In this document: in pieces, positions 28,524-35,847 of the stretch | How positions within the stretch are numbered: position 1 is the stretch's first letter | Layout: each line of letters opens with the position of its first letter | NCBI GenBank assembly: GCA_964371945.1 | Contig: CAYJPA010000032.1 | Span: 1-54,726 of the forward strand | Source of the DNA: CAYJPA01 sp964371945 | GTDB taxonomy: Bacteria > Chloroflexota > Chloroflexia > Thermomicrobiales > UBA6265 | DNA: 54,726 nt | Direction: 5' to 3' | Position numbers and translations under genes: made by a program | Notes under the pieces: model-generated | Told to the model about the DNA's origin: nothing | Databases searched by the model: none | Seen by the model: the letters and a program-made list of their open reading frames with translations, nothing else

Positions 28524-28553
28524 TTGACACGCGCTGTGCAACTTTGATAAAGT
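28524..28553 (+). promoter_or_regulatory. Promoter of the riboswitch-yugP transcript
   Basis: TTGACA at 28524-28529, an 18-bp spacer and TAAAGT at 28548-28553. The predicted start near 28560 falls directly before the riboswitch aptamer. Confidence 0.75.
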
Positions 28554-28562
28554 AAGCTGTAA

Positions 28563-28675
28563 CAGGGGGAGTAACCCCCGCATCGGAAACGGTGCGGACG
28601 CGCCGATCGTCAAGACGCGCCGAAAGGCGCCGGTCGCGCGAACGAACGACAGGCGTTCGTCGGAGTAAGACCCTG
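28563..28675 (+). promoter_or_regulatory. yybP-ykoY family manganese riboswitch
   Basis: The sequence follows the yybP-ykoY aptamer plan from end to end. P1 is CAGGG (28563-28567) with CCCTG (28671-28675). The L1 motif GGAGTA follows P1 directly (28568-28573). P2 is CCGCATCG-GAAA-CGGTGCGG (28578-28597). The L3 motif TCGTCAA is at 28607-28613, followed by a GAAA-capped stem, then a 7-bp stem (ACGAACG, loop, CGTTCGT), and the closing AGTAAGACC at 28664-28672. These match the conserved GGGGAGUA, UCGUCAA and AGCAAGACC of the known Mn2+-binding structure. It lies 70 nt before the yugP-like gene, on the same strand, after a good promoter. Confidence 0.9.
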
Positions 28676-28707
28676 GCTCATCCTGAATGGATGCGGCCGG
28701 GGCTTTT
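28671..28707 (+). terminator. Riboswitch expression platform: intrinsic terminator
   Basis: Stem CCCTGGCT (28671-28678) with GGCCGGGG (28695-28702), continued by CATCC with GGATG, then CTTTT. Its first five bases are also the 3' strand of aptamer P1, so aptamer and terminator exclude each other. A formed aptamer should allow read-through, an ON switch. Confidence 0.8.
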
Positions 28708-28744
28708 GCGTTAGCCGGCCGCTTCGTCGAAAGGCCTCGATTCA

Positions 28745-29449
28745 ATGTTCTTCGATCCCCTCTATTTCGTCTTCATGATTCCTGGCCTGGCGTTGATGCT
28801 CTGGGCTCAGTCGAAAGTGAAGGGCTCCTACCGGCGATTCAGCCAGGTTCCAAACTCGGCTGGACTTTCCGGCGCTCAGGCTGCTCGTCGGGTGCTTGAC
28901 AGCCAGGGTCTCTACGACGTGCCGGTCGAGGCCACCAAGGGCGAGCTGACTGACCATTACGATCCGCGCAAGCGGGCGCTCTTCCTTTCTGAGGGCGTCT
29001 TCGGCACGCGCAGCATCGCGGCAGTCGCGATTGCCGCACACGAAGCAGGACACGCCATCCAGCACGCCAAGGCATATGCGCCGCTCAAGGTGCGTACCGC
29101 GATCGTTCCAGCCGTCAACATCGGCTCGAACCTCGGCTACATCGTTCTGATCATCGGCATCATCGGCCAGAATTTCGAGCTTGGTTTGGCGGGCGTGCTC
29201 TTGTTCGCGCTCGCGACCGTCTTCGCCCTGATTACCCTGCCGGTCGAGTTCGATGCCTCAAACCGCGCAAAGCAGGCACTGATCAGCGTCGGAATCGTCG
29301 ACGGCGGTGTCGGCGGCGGTCAGGAGAGCAAGGGCGTCGCCACGGTGCTCAACGCTGCGGCCTGGACATATGTGGCCGGCTTCGCCGCATCTCTGCTCAC
29401 CCTGCTCTACTACGTCATGCTGCTCACCGGCATGCGCAACGACGACTAG
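28745..29449 (+). CDS. YugP-family membrane zinc metallopeptidase
   Basis: A 234-residue integral membrane protein of the neutral zinc metallopeptidase family Zn_peptidase_2 (YugP). An N-terminal membrane segment (FVFMIPGLALMLWA) is followed by a soluble part with the HExxH motif AAHEAGHAIQH (His99, Glu100, His103), then two or three membrane helices (IVPAVNIGSNLGYIVLIIG, LAGVLLFALATVFALI, FAASLLTLLYYVMLL). EFDASNRA supplies the likely third ligand region. The protease role is known from the motif; substrates are unknown. It is the only gene between the manganese riboswitch and the IS481 element, so it is the probable target of the switch. The Zn_peptidase_2 family is not, to my knowledge, a typical partner of this riboswitch class. 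Confidence 0.92.
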   Translation: MFFDPLYFVFMIPGLALMLWAQSKVKGSYRRFSQVPNSAGLSGAQAARRVLDSQGLYDVPVEATKGELTDHYDPRKRALFLSEGVFGTRSIAAVAIAAHEAGHAIQHAKAYAPLKVRTAIVPAVNIGSNLGYIVLIIGIIGQNFELGLAGVLLFALATVFALITLPVEFDASNRAKQALISVGIVDGGVGGGQESKGVATVLNAAAWTYVAGFAASLLTLLYYVMLLTGMRNDD

Positions 29450-29486
29450 TCGAACCCGACCATCACCCCAACCCCCTCTTCCGGTT

Positions 29487-29536
29487 TGTAAGGACCGGGG
29501 AGATAGGTAACAGGTGTTCGGAGACATGGGTAACAC
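29487..29536 (+). repeat. Left terminal inverted repeat of the IS481 element
   Basis: Starts TGTAAGGACC and ends TTCGGAGACATGGGTAACAC. It also contains a shorter internal echo (GATAGGTAACA and CATGGGTAACA), likely paired transposase contacts. Confidence 0.8.
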
Positions 29537-29541
29537 CTCGA

Positions 29542-30732
29542 TTACCGACTGATCGTCGATTCGATGTGGGCGGGCCGCGGCCCGCGCCCCACGCGCGCTA
29601 GCCTCAAGAGATCGCAGTAGCGTACCTCCCAGACGCCCTCCGTGGTGGTGGGTCGCACGCCGACCCGTTGTCCAATCAACGCCCGACTGATCCGGTAGGT
29701 GTGGTTCTTGAACCAGATGAAGCCATTTTGACCGACGATGCGAACGAGGTCGCCCGCCTCATAGTCCACCGGCGGCAATACCTCGGGAAAGGTCCGGGGG
29801 CTGACGGCGTACCGTGTACTCGGGGTCGCTAGATTGAGTGATTCATGCGGGCGTTCGACATTGTACGTCGTCCGCCAGGCGTCGAAGGCGCGCTGGTACG
29901 AGGGCAGATCCGGATACCGTGGACTCGTCACCAGATCCGGCACCGGAAGTCGCAGGTCCAGCACATCCTCCTTCAGCGTCCGATTCAGCCGCTCCAGTTT
30001 GCCCTGGGTCTGCGGATGGTAGGGTCGTCCATGGTTAATCCCGATGCCGAGCCGGGTCAGCCAGGCGCCCAAGGTGGTGAGTCCACGCTCCGCGTGCACG
30101 GTCCCCCAGGGTGGTCCGTTATCACAGAGCACCCGCCACGGCATCCCGTACCGCCGGAAGATCGCCGTCAACAGCACCTGGACCGTCTCCGTGGATTCAT
30201 CCACACATGCCGCCAATCCCAGCACATAGCGTGAATGGTCGTCGGCCACCATGAAGGGATGACATCGTCGCTGCGCCATGGCCACATGTCCCTTGAAGTC
30301 CATTTGCCACAGATCGTTCGGGGCGGCATATTCAAAGCGCTGCACCGGCCGATGGTTCGCGGCCTCAGCGGGATCGAGGCACCCGGCGCGCCGCAGGATC
30401 TCCGTGATCGTACTCGCCGCCGGCGCTCCCTCACCCCGATCCTCCAACCGTCGCTTCAACTTCCGCCCGCCCCAGGTCGGACGTTTGGCCCGGAGCGCCA
30501 ATACCCGTTCCACCGTCTCGGCATCACTTAATCGCGGACTCATCGTCGGTCGCCGAGACTGATCCGCCAGCCCCGCTTCCCCCTCCGCCCGAGACCGCGC
30601 CAGCCACTTGTACCCGGTCTTCCGGCTAATCGTGAAGCGCGTGCACAGCTCGCTGACATTCGCTCCATCGCGGCCCGCCAACTCGCAAAACTCGCGTCGT
30701 AATGACATGGTCACTCGCTCCTGCCACGGCAT
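29542..30732 (-). CDS. IS481-family transposase
   Basis: About 396 residues from the ATG at 30732, which has AAAGGGG 8 bp upstream; the frame also runs to 30804 inside the terminal repeat. N-terminal helix-turn-helix modules (CTRFTISRKTGYKWLAR, then an HTH_Tnp region to about 110), followed by a retroviral-type integrase core: Asp in WQMDFKGH, Asp in VLCDNGPPWG and Glu in QGKLERLNRT. The end has a small beta domain (GQNGFIWFKNHTYR) that is usual for this family. The gene looks intact and so the element may still be active. Confidence 0.93.
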   Translation of the reverse strand: MPWQERVTMSLRREFCELAGRDGANVSELCTRFTISRKTGYKWLARSRAEGEAGLADQSRRPTMSPRLSDAETVERVLALRAKRPTWGGRKLKRRLEDRGEGAPAASTITEILRRAGCLDPAEAANHRPVQRFEYAAPNDLWQMDFKGHVAMAQRRCHPFMVADDHSRYVLGLAACVDESTETVQVLLTAIFRRYGMPWRVLCDNGPPWGTVHAERGLTTLGAWLTRLGIGINHGRPYHPQTQGKLERLNRTLKEDVLDLRLPVPDLVTSPRYPDLPSYQRAFDAWRTTYNVERPHESLNLATPSTRYAVSPRTFPEVLPPVDYEAGDLVRIVGQNGFIWFKNHTYRISRALIGQRVGVRPTTTEGVWEVRYCDLLRLARVGRGPRPAHIESTISR

Positions 30733-30770
30733 GACTTGTCCCCTTTCGAGATCAAGCATGCCGCGCGCTT

Positions 30771-30820
30771 GTGTTACCCATGTCTCCGAACGGGTGTCAC
30801 CCATGTGTCCGGTCTATACA
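30771..30820 (-). repeat. Right terminal inverted repeat of the IS481 element
   Basis: Read on the minus strand it starts TGTATAGACC and ends TTCGGAGACATGGGTAACAC, matching the left repeat at 40 of 50 positions. Confidence 0.8.
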
Positions 30821-30850
30821 GGGCTACTTCTTCTCTTACGGCCACGCACT

Positions 30851-30878
30851 CCCTCTCCTTCTGCAGCGGGAGAAAGGG
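30851..30878. terminator. Hairpin downstream of the deoxyribosyltransferase-like gene
   Basis: CCCTCTCC and GGAGAAAGGG form an imperfect stem around TTCTGCAGCG. It may end the minus-strand gene whose stop is at 30898, or be a small palindromic repeat of the kind common in this phylum. There is no T-run. Confidence 0.35.
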
Positions 30879-30897
30879 TTTGGGGTTAGGGTGCGTT

Positions 30898-31386
30898 TCA
30901 GACGCCCTCCCGCTCCCTCCGCACCTCAACCAATCGCTCAATCGCGCTCGCCTCGTCGGTAAAGATCCCAAGCGATGCCTGAAAGCCACCTACAACCAAT
31001 GCATTGAGTGCGACCGAGAGATTTTCGACTCCAGTTTTTTGCGGATCAGGCGGCGTATGAAGCCGGATGTCGGTCGCGAGCCCAACGATCCCGTAATAGC
31101 GGCTGGGATCGACCCGTTTCGAGAGACAGTCCATGTAGCCCGCCTCCCAGTTCGTCCCGGAATCCTCGCTTACCTGGCAGAGCAGCACATTCGACTCCTC
31201 GAGCGCGGCAATATCCCACTCGTAAACCTTTCGCGCGGTGATATCGTTCCGGGTTTTGTCGTTGATTGGCTCGCTTTCGTTCGGGCAGAAGACCTCGAAT
31301 CCCAGCGCTCGCAATTTCGCGGCGAGCCGCAGGTTGTATTCGATCTCCGCAAGCATGAACATCGGACCACCCATATAGACCCTCAC
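30898..31386 (-). CDS. Nucleoside 2-deoxyribosyltransferase-like protein
   Basis: About 162 residues. The GTG at 31386 is chosen because AAGGAG lies 7 bp upstream; the frame runs back to 31449 without a site. The fold markers are VYMGGPMFMLAE at the start (the nucleoside-binding loop), ALGFEVFCPNE, a DIAALEESNVLLCQ strand and DSGTNWEAGY, where the Glu is the catalytic nucleophile. These enzymes swap bases between deoxynucleosides in salvage; related proteins also break down modified nucleotides or act in signalling. Cytoplasmic. It is followed by the IS481 element. Confidence 0.82.
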   Translation of the reverse strand: MRVYMGGPMFMLAEIEYNLRLAAKLRALGFEVFCPNESEPINDKTRNDITARKVYEWDIAALEESNVLLCQVSEDSGTNWEAGYMDCLSKRVDPSRYYGIVGLATDIRLHTPPDPQKTGVENLSVALNALVVGGFQASLGIFTDEASAIERLVEVRREREGV

Positions 31387-31506
31387 ACTGCCGCTCCTTG
31401 ATGCTGGACAGGATCCTGAAAAACGATGATTAGCCCGCCTTTGGTACACTCATTCGTCACGAGCGTGGCACGAAATGATCCACCTACGCGGGAATGAGTT
31501 TGCACA

Positions 31507-32043
31507 ATGAGTGAAATCACGGCCGAAGAGCACAAACCGCGCTCTAATGGATCGGAGCCGCCGATCGTCGTTTCTAAGGAGACCGCATACAACAGTCCCT
31601 CGGAAGCAATCGAGCTGATCCGAAGCGACGCCGGCGATGTTACCGCGACGACCGTCACGATGGAACAATCCGGCGCGGAACAGATCACCGCCGATCGCGT
31701 GACCATGGATCACTCGGGCGCAAAATCGATTGTGACCAAATCGGCCCAACTCGACCGGTCCGGCGCGCTCTCGCTGCAGAGCGATCACACCGTGCTTCAG
31801 AAGAGCTCCGCGATGGCGATCGTCGCGAAGGAAGCCAGAATCGTCCGGAGCAAGGTGCTCTTCTTCCGCTCTGACAACACGACGGTCGAGGGCGAGCTCA
31901 AGACCTTGGTCCACGTCGGAAACGCTTGCGACAATGTAAAGCCCGTGTTCAGTGGCGCGGATGCTGCACGCTTTGGTGCGGCACTCGGTCTCGTGCTGTT
32001 GATCGGCGGCCGCTTGCTGCGTCGTCTCACCGGTAGCCGCTAA
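31507..32043 (+). CDS. Repeat-containing tail-anchored protein (unrecognised)
   Basis: A 178-residue protein with a polar N-terminus (1-30), a repeat region (about 40-130) and one hydrophobic C-terminal helix (AARFGAALGLVLLIGG) followed by RRLTGSR, so it should be tail-anchored. The repeats have a period near 17 residues with the form VTMEQSGAEQITADRV, VTMDHSGAKSIVTKSA, AQLDRSGALSLQSDHT, VLQKSSAMAIVAKEA: alternating strand and turn, like a short beta-helix (bactofilin- or pentapeptide-like). It lies 16 bp before the YtxH gene, so they are likely co-transcribed. I do not recognise the family; a membrane-linked scaffold is a guess. Confidence 0.65.
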   Translation: MSEITAEEHKPRSNGSEPPIVVSKETAYNSPSEAIELIRSDAGDVTATTVTMEQSGAEQITADRVTMDHSGAKSIVTKSAQLDRSGALSLQSDHTVLQKSSAMAIVAKEARIVRSKVLFFRSDNTTVEGELKTLVHVGNACDNVKPVFSGADAARFGAALGLVLLIGGRLLRRLTGSR

Positions 32044-32059
32044 GAAAGAGAGTCCCACG

Positions 32060-32398
32060 TTGGGCGTCATCAAACGAACCGTGAAGTTCACCGCCGGAGG
32101 AATCACCGGCGCGGTCATTGGGGGAGTCGCGGCATTCTTTCTTGCACCCGAGAGCGGCCGGGATTTGCGCCAATCGCTGCGCGACCGGCTCCGCCGGGCA
32201 AAACTCGCCGGCGCCGAAGCCAAAGCCGAGCGGGAGAACGAGCTCATCCGCAAGTTTCGCGCGGAGGTGAACGATCAGGAAGCGCTCAAGGAAGTCGAAG
32301 CACAGGCGCGCGAGGCGCGCGATCAGGCAGTCGTTGCGCTCGGTCTCGGATTCAACGCCCCTGGCGCAATCGCGGCCCAGGAGATCGATCGGAAATAG
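32060..32398 (+). CDS. YtxH-like membrane-associated protein
   Basis: A 112-residue protein with a TTG start. A glycine-rich hydrophobic stretch (FTAGGITGAVIGGVAAFFLAP) ends in the APESGRDLR motif typical of YtxH proteins, followed by a long charged coiled coil. YtxH proteins are stress-related, membrane-anchored and of unknown function. It follows the tail-anchored repeat protein by 16 bp, suggesting a two-gene unit. Confidence 0.75.
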   Translation: MGVIKRTVKFTAGGITGAVIGGVAAFFLAPESGRDLRQSLRDRLRRAKLAGAEAKAERENELIRKFRAEVNDQEALKEVEAQAREARDQAVVALGLGFNAPGAIAAQEIDRK

Positions 32399-32527
32399 AG
32401 AACGTCATGTGTGGATTATGATGTCTGCAGTCATGTAATTACTTGAGTTCTCCCGCGCCGGAGACTTCGGCCGATGCGCTCTCGCTCAACTCCTGAAGCG
32501 GGGAACTTTGGGAATTGACGTCACCTG

Positions 32528-34441
32528 CTAATTCGCTCCAGGCGATTGACCCTCCATGTCTGGGCTCACTTTCCAGACATTCGGCCGCGATGAGAAGACC
32601 GTATCCCAGGTATCCTGGATGATCGTGTTGCCATCCTTGTCGGTCACGATCCGGTCAAAGATCACTTCCCAGCCCTGTTGCGCGAGCTCGGACTGCTCAA
32701 TCGTGCCGGGCGCCAACGTGGCGTCCACGACTTCGATCGGCTGATCCGGTGGCGGAATCGGATCGCTGATTTGCGGTTCGGTGAAGCTCACTGTATAGCC
32801 GGTATCCGCTCCATAGATGATCACGTAAACCCGCTCGTTCTCTGTATACGACTCAACCAGCATCCATGAATCGGTCGGATTCTCGAACCGGAAGTCCCCG
32901 CCGCTGAAGGGATCCTCGTTCGGCTGCAGAATCGACGCGTCGAACCCCGGCGCCCATCCGTCCTGCTCGTAGAATCCAAGCCGGTACGTATGCGGCCACC
33001 ATTCGACGATCGGCACACCGGCCACAAGTGCGGCTCTAAACACCGTGGTCGAAACCTGGCAGATTCCGCCGCCGACATCGCGACCAATCCGCTCACCCTG
33101 AATAACTGACGCCTCGACGTACCCCTTTTCGACCTCGATCACGCCGATGGCGTGGTTGAATGAAAAGGTGCCGTGCGGGGGAATCAAGTTGCCGTTCAAG
33201 AGTCCGGCGCCAACCACGATATTGGTCGCTCGCCCGTCATTTGATCCTACATAGCTCGAATCGCCGACCGCGAGTTTGGTCGTGATGCCAAGAGCTTTGA
33301 GATTGTTACTATCGATGTCGGGTTCCAGCACGGTCACGGGAACATTGATGCTTTTGTGATCGTTCCAGAGGCTGTCGATCACTTCACGCGCAAGCGTCAA
33401 CGGCTTGAGTTTCGCGCCCTTTCGGCTCTTTTCGGTCGCGATCAGGCTCTTCTTCTTATCGCTCCACGCAACTTTGGCATCGACTGGCTGCTTTTCGATG
33501 TCGGCCGCGACGAGCCCGTTCAGCCAGGACGCCAGCTCACGCTCGTCGACGCTCACCGAAAAGGCCTCGGCGCCCTGTTCGGTGGGATCGACCTCCTGGA
33601 CAATGAACTGCCCAAGCTGCTCCGGCTCCAGCGTCCACACTTTCTTGCTGTAGGTGAGCTGAATCGGCTTGGAAAGTGCCGCTGAAACGTCTTCACGCGC
33701 CACTTCGAGATCGCCGGCGCGAACTCTCGCGATGGTGGCCACAACCGGGAGCTCGCCATCCGGAATGAAGAGATCCCGGGCGCCTTTAGTCACGATCGCC
33801 GTGACGGCGTCGCGGTTCACGACGGTGCCTTCGACTTCTGGTTCGATCGAAACGTTGGCTCCGTCGATCAGAAGAAACGCGTCATGAGGCTTGAGTCCAA
33901 GATCGGCGTCAACTTGCTCGAACCAAGAATTGAGCTTGGCTTGGTCGACCATCACGAAAAGCGGTACGACGCTGTCGTCGCTTAACAATCCAACGAGCTT
34001 GTTTATTCGAGCCCGGGACGTCTCCTCTCGCCCGACCGAATACGCTTCATCGAGTGTGCGATCGAGATCGATCGACACTCCAAGATCACGGAGCGTGGGC
34101 GTCCAGGTCTTGCTCTCAAAAGTGAAGTTGACTGTTTGCGCCTCGCGCGCTGTCGCCTCAACCTGCAACGCGGCACGCGCATCATCCTGCGACATGCCTC
34201 CAAGCGAAACGTCTCCGGCGGTGACCGCCGGATAGACCTTGCCGTCGTACCGATTCTGCGCAATCAGCAAGCTGGAAGCGGCGAGAAGGAGCAGCAAAGC
34301 CAAGCTCGTGACCACGCCGCGAGCGATTCTGGCAACTGATTTGGGCAGAAACTCCGACTCGTTTCCGGTTGCTGGCCTCATCACTGGCTTGAAGGCGGAC
34401 GGCCTGGATGAAACCGCCAGGGCTGATCGATTTCGAGACAT
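32528..34441 (-). CDS. VanW family protein with peptidoglycan-binding-like repeats
   Basis: A 637-residue exported or membrane-anchored protein. A single N-terminal helix (SLALLLLLAASSLLIA) is followed by two repeated ~130-residue domains of the PG_binding_4 type (AGDVSLGGMSQDDARAAL and related), then the VanW domain with NIVVGAGLLNGNLIPPHGTFSFN (shown here as separate parts IVVGAG and PPHGTFSFN) and GGGICQVSTTVF, the family hallmark. Such proteins are cell-wall linked; VanW's exact role is unknown. The start has AGGGAG upstream. The C-terminal ~80 residues are a strand-rich extension with IEQSELAQQGWEV. No vancomycin-resistance genes are nearby, so it is probably a housekeeping envelope protein. 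Confidence 0.9.
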   Translation of the reverse strand: MSRNRSALAVSSRPSAFKPVMRPATGNESEFLPKSVARIARGVVTSLALLLLLAASSLLIAQNRYDGKVYPAVTAGDVSLGGMSQDDARAALQVEATAREAQTVNFTFESKTWTPTLRDLGVSIDLDRTLDEAYSVGREETSRARINKLVGLLSDDSVVPLFVMVDQAKLNSWFEQVDADLGLKPHDAFLLIDGANVSIEPEVEGTVVNRDAVTAIVTKGARDLFIPDGELPVVATIARVRAGDLEVAREDVSAALSKPIQLTYSKKVWTLEPEQLGQFIVQEVDPTEQGAEAFSVSVDERELASWLNGLVAADIEKQPVDAKVAWSDKKKSLIATEKSRKGAKLKPLTLAREVIDSLWNDHKSINVPVTVLEPDIDSNNLKALGITTKLAVGDSSYVGSNDGRATNIVVGAGLLNGNLIPPHGTFSFNHAIGVIEVEKGYVEASVIQGERIGRDVGGGICQVSTTVFRAALVAGVPIVEWWPHTYRLGFYEQDGWAPGFDASILQPNEDPFSGGDFRFENPTDSWMLVESYTENERVYVIIYGADTGYTVSFTEPQISDPIPPPDQPIEVVDATLAPGTIEQSELAQQGWEVIFDRIVTDKDGNTIIQDTWDTVFSSRPNVWKVSPDMEGQSPGAN

Positions 34442-34673
34442 TGTTGCTCCCTAAACTCGGAATCTGGATCGATTGGCTCGAGCGGGAGTACGCACCCGCC
34501 TACTTCCCTTTCACAACGCATGCTCGCCATAGCCGGATTGCCCGCGGCCAAGGAGAATCAAAGCGAATTATGCACGACTTCTCTTTAGTAAGTCTTGGGG
34601 TACAGGTGAACGTATACATCGCCGGCACGCTGACGGCAATAGGGCGATGCGAAAAGTTGGACCAGGGCACCAA

Positions 34674-34702
34674 TTGAGGTTTGCGTACATTCGTTCTATA
34701 CT
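34674..34702 (+). promoter_or_regulatory. Promoter giving a leaderless radical SAM transcript
   Basis: TTGAGG at 34674-34679, a 17-bp spacer and TATACT at 34697-34702. Six bases separate the -10 box from the ATG at 34709, so transcription should start at or next to the start codon. Confidence 0.7.
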
Positions 34703-34708
34703 CGGCCA

Positions 34709-35644
34709 ATGGCGAACGCGACTTACACCGAAATCCAATGCAAGACCGCGATCAACCGCGTCACCGGCATGCCCTTCAACTGGTCGCTCAACCCTTATCG
34801 CGGCTGTGTTCACGCCTGCCATTACTGCTATGCGCGGGCAACCCACGCCTACTACGGTCTCAATGCCGGCGAGGATTTCGAAACGAAGATCTTCGTCAAG
34901 GCCAATCTCCCAGAGGTTCTACGCAAGGAGCTGGCCCGGCCGTCATGGAAAGGCGAGCAGGTCGCGATCGGAACCGCCACCGATGCCTACCAACCGGCCG
35001 AGGGCCGGTTCCGCATCACGCGTGGAGCGATCGAGGCCATTCTGGACGCCAAGAACCCGATCAGCATCGTCACGAAATCGACACTCATCGTTCGGGACCT
35101 CGATCTGCTTGCCGAGCTCGCGAAGCTTGCTCGCGTACGGGTCTATTTCACGATCACGACGCTCGATCGAGATCTCTGGCGCTCAATCGAGCCTGGAACG
35201 CCACCACCCGCCCAACGGCTTCTCGCACTAAGGCGGCTTACAGAGGCAGGAGTTCCCTGCTCTGTGATGATGGCGCCGGTGCTGCCCAAGATCACCGACA
35301 GTGTCGATTCGATCGAATCTGTCGCGTCGGCCGCTCGCGATCACGGCGCGCTCGGGCTGCACGTTGTTCCATTGCGGCTGGCCCCAATGGTGCGTGAGCA
35401 TTTCTTCAGTCATATCGCGGCCGAGTTCCCCGAGCTTCTTCAGCAGTACGAGCGGGCATACATCGGACAGAACGCGCCCGCGCTCTACATTCAAGGGATC
35501 GAGGAGCGCGCCAATCGGATCCGGGCCGCCTACGAGTTAACCGAAGAACGGGAACAACTGCCGGATCGGGGGATCGGTCTCGGAAGCGCGATCAATGTTC
35601 GAACAGCGCCGCTGCAACTCTCCATTCCCCTCATCGCAATCTGA
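34709..35644 (+). CDS. Radical SAM protein (SplB/Rv2578c-like)
   Basis: A 311-residue enzyme with the CxxxCxxC cluster motif at Cys33, Cys37 and Cys40 in RGCVHACHYC, close to the N-terminus after NWSLNPYRGC, which is typical of the Rv2578c/SplB-like group. The rest follows the partial TIM barrel (SIVTKSTLIVRDLDLL, VYFTITTLD, PVLPKITD). Function is unknown; DNA photoproduct repair or another radical reaction is possible. No ribosome binding site precedes the ATG, and the promoter geometry points to a leaderless mRNA. The gene after it is a solute-binding protein 200 bp away. Confidence 0.9.
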   Translation: MANATYTEIQCKTAINRVTGMPFNWSLNPYRGCVHACHYCYARATHAYYGLNAGEDFETKIFVKANLPEVLRKELARPSWKGEQVAIGTATDAYQPAEGRFRITRGAIEAILDAKNPISIVTKSTLIVRDLDLLAELAKLARVRVYFTITTLDRDLWRSIEPGTPPPAQRLLALRRLTEAGVPCSVMMAPVLPKITDSVDSIESVASAARDHGALGLHVVPLRLAPMVREHFFSHIAAEFPELLQQYERAYIGQNAPALYIQGIEERANRIRAAYELTEEREQLPDRGIGLGSAINVRTAPLQLSIPLIAI

Positions 35645-35847
35645 AGGCGATCTTCGTGCCCAAAGGGCTCGGCCAGGAAATCACCGCTCAAGCGATGTCG
35701 CGAATCCAACTCCGCGCCACAACCTGCACCTTATCCGATCCCTGCCGGATTCTGTCAAAACGTACTATGATCCCCGTGAATCGGAAGAAACGAAGTCGTG
35801 TGACCCGGCATACGTGGGCGAATAGCCACATGGTCAGGAGCAATGAA

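Larger units (their letters stand above)
29487..30820 (-). mobile_element. Complete IS481-family insertion sequence
   Basis: A 1334-bp element bounded by imperfect 50-bp inverted repeats beginning TGTA: 29487-29536 and 30771-30820. The innermost 20 bp of the two repeats are identical and 40 of 50 positions match. One intact DDE transposase fills the element. No clear target duplication is seen in the flanks (GGTT left, GGGC right). It sits between yugP and the deoxyribosyltransferase-like gene, in intergenic DNA. Confidence 0.88.

Noticed and set aside
27397..28527. Long plus-strand frame opposite the amidohydrolase (376 codons)
   Set aside because: Mirror frame of a strongly supported gene; composition is typical of antisense frames and it has no motif.
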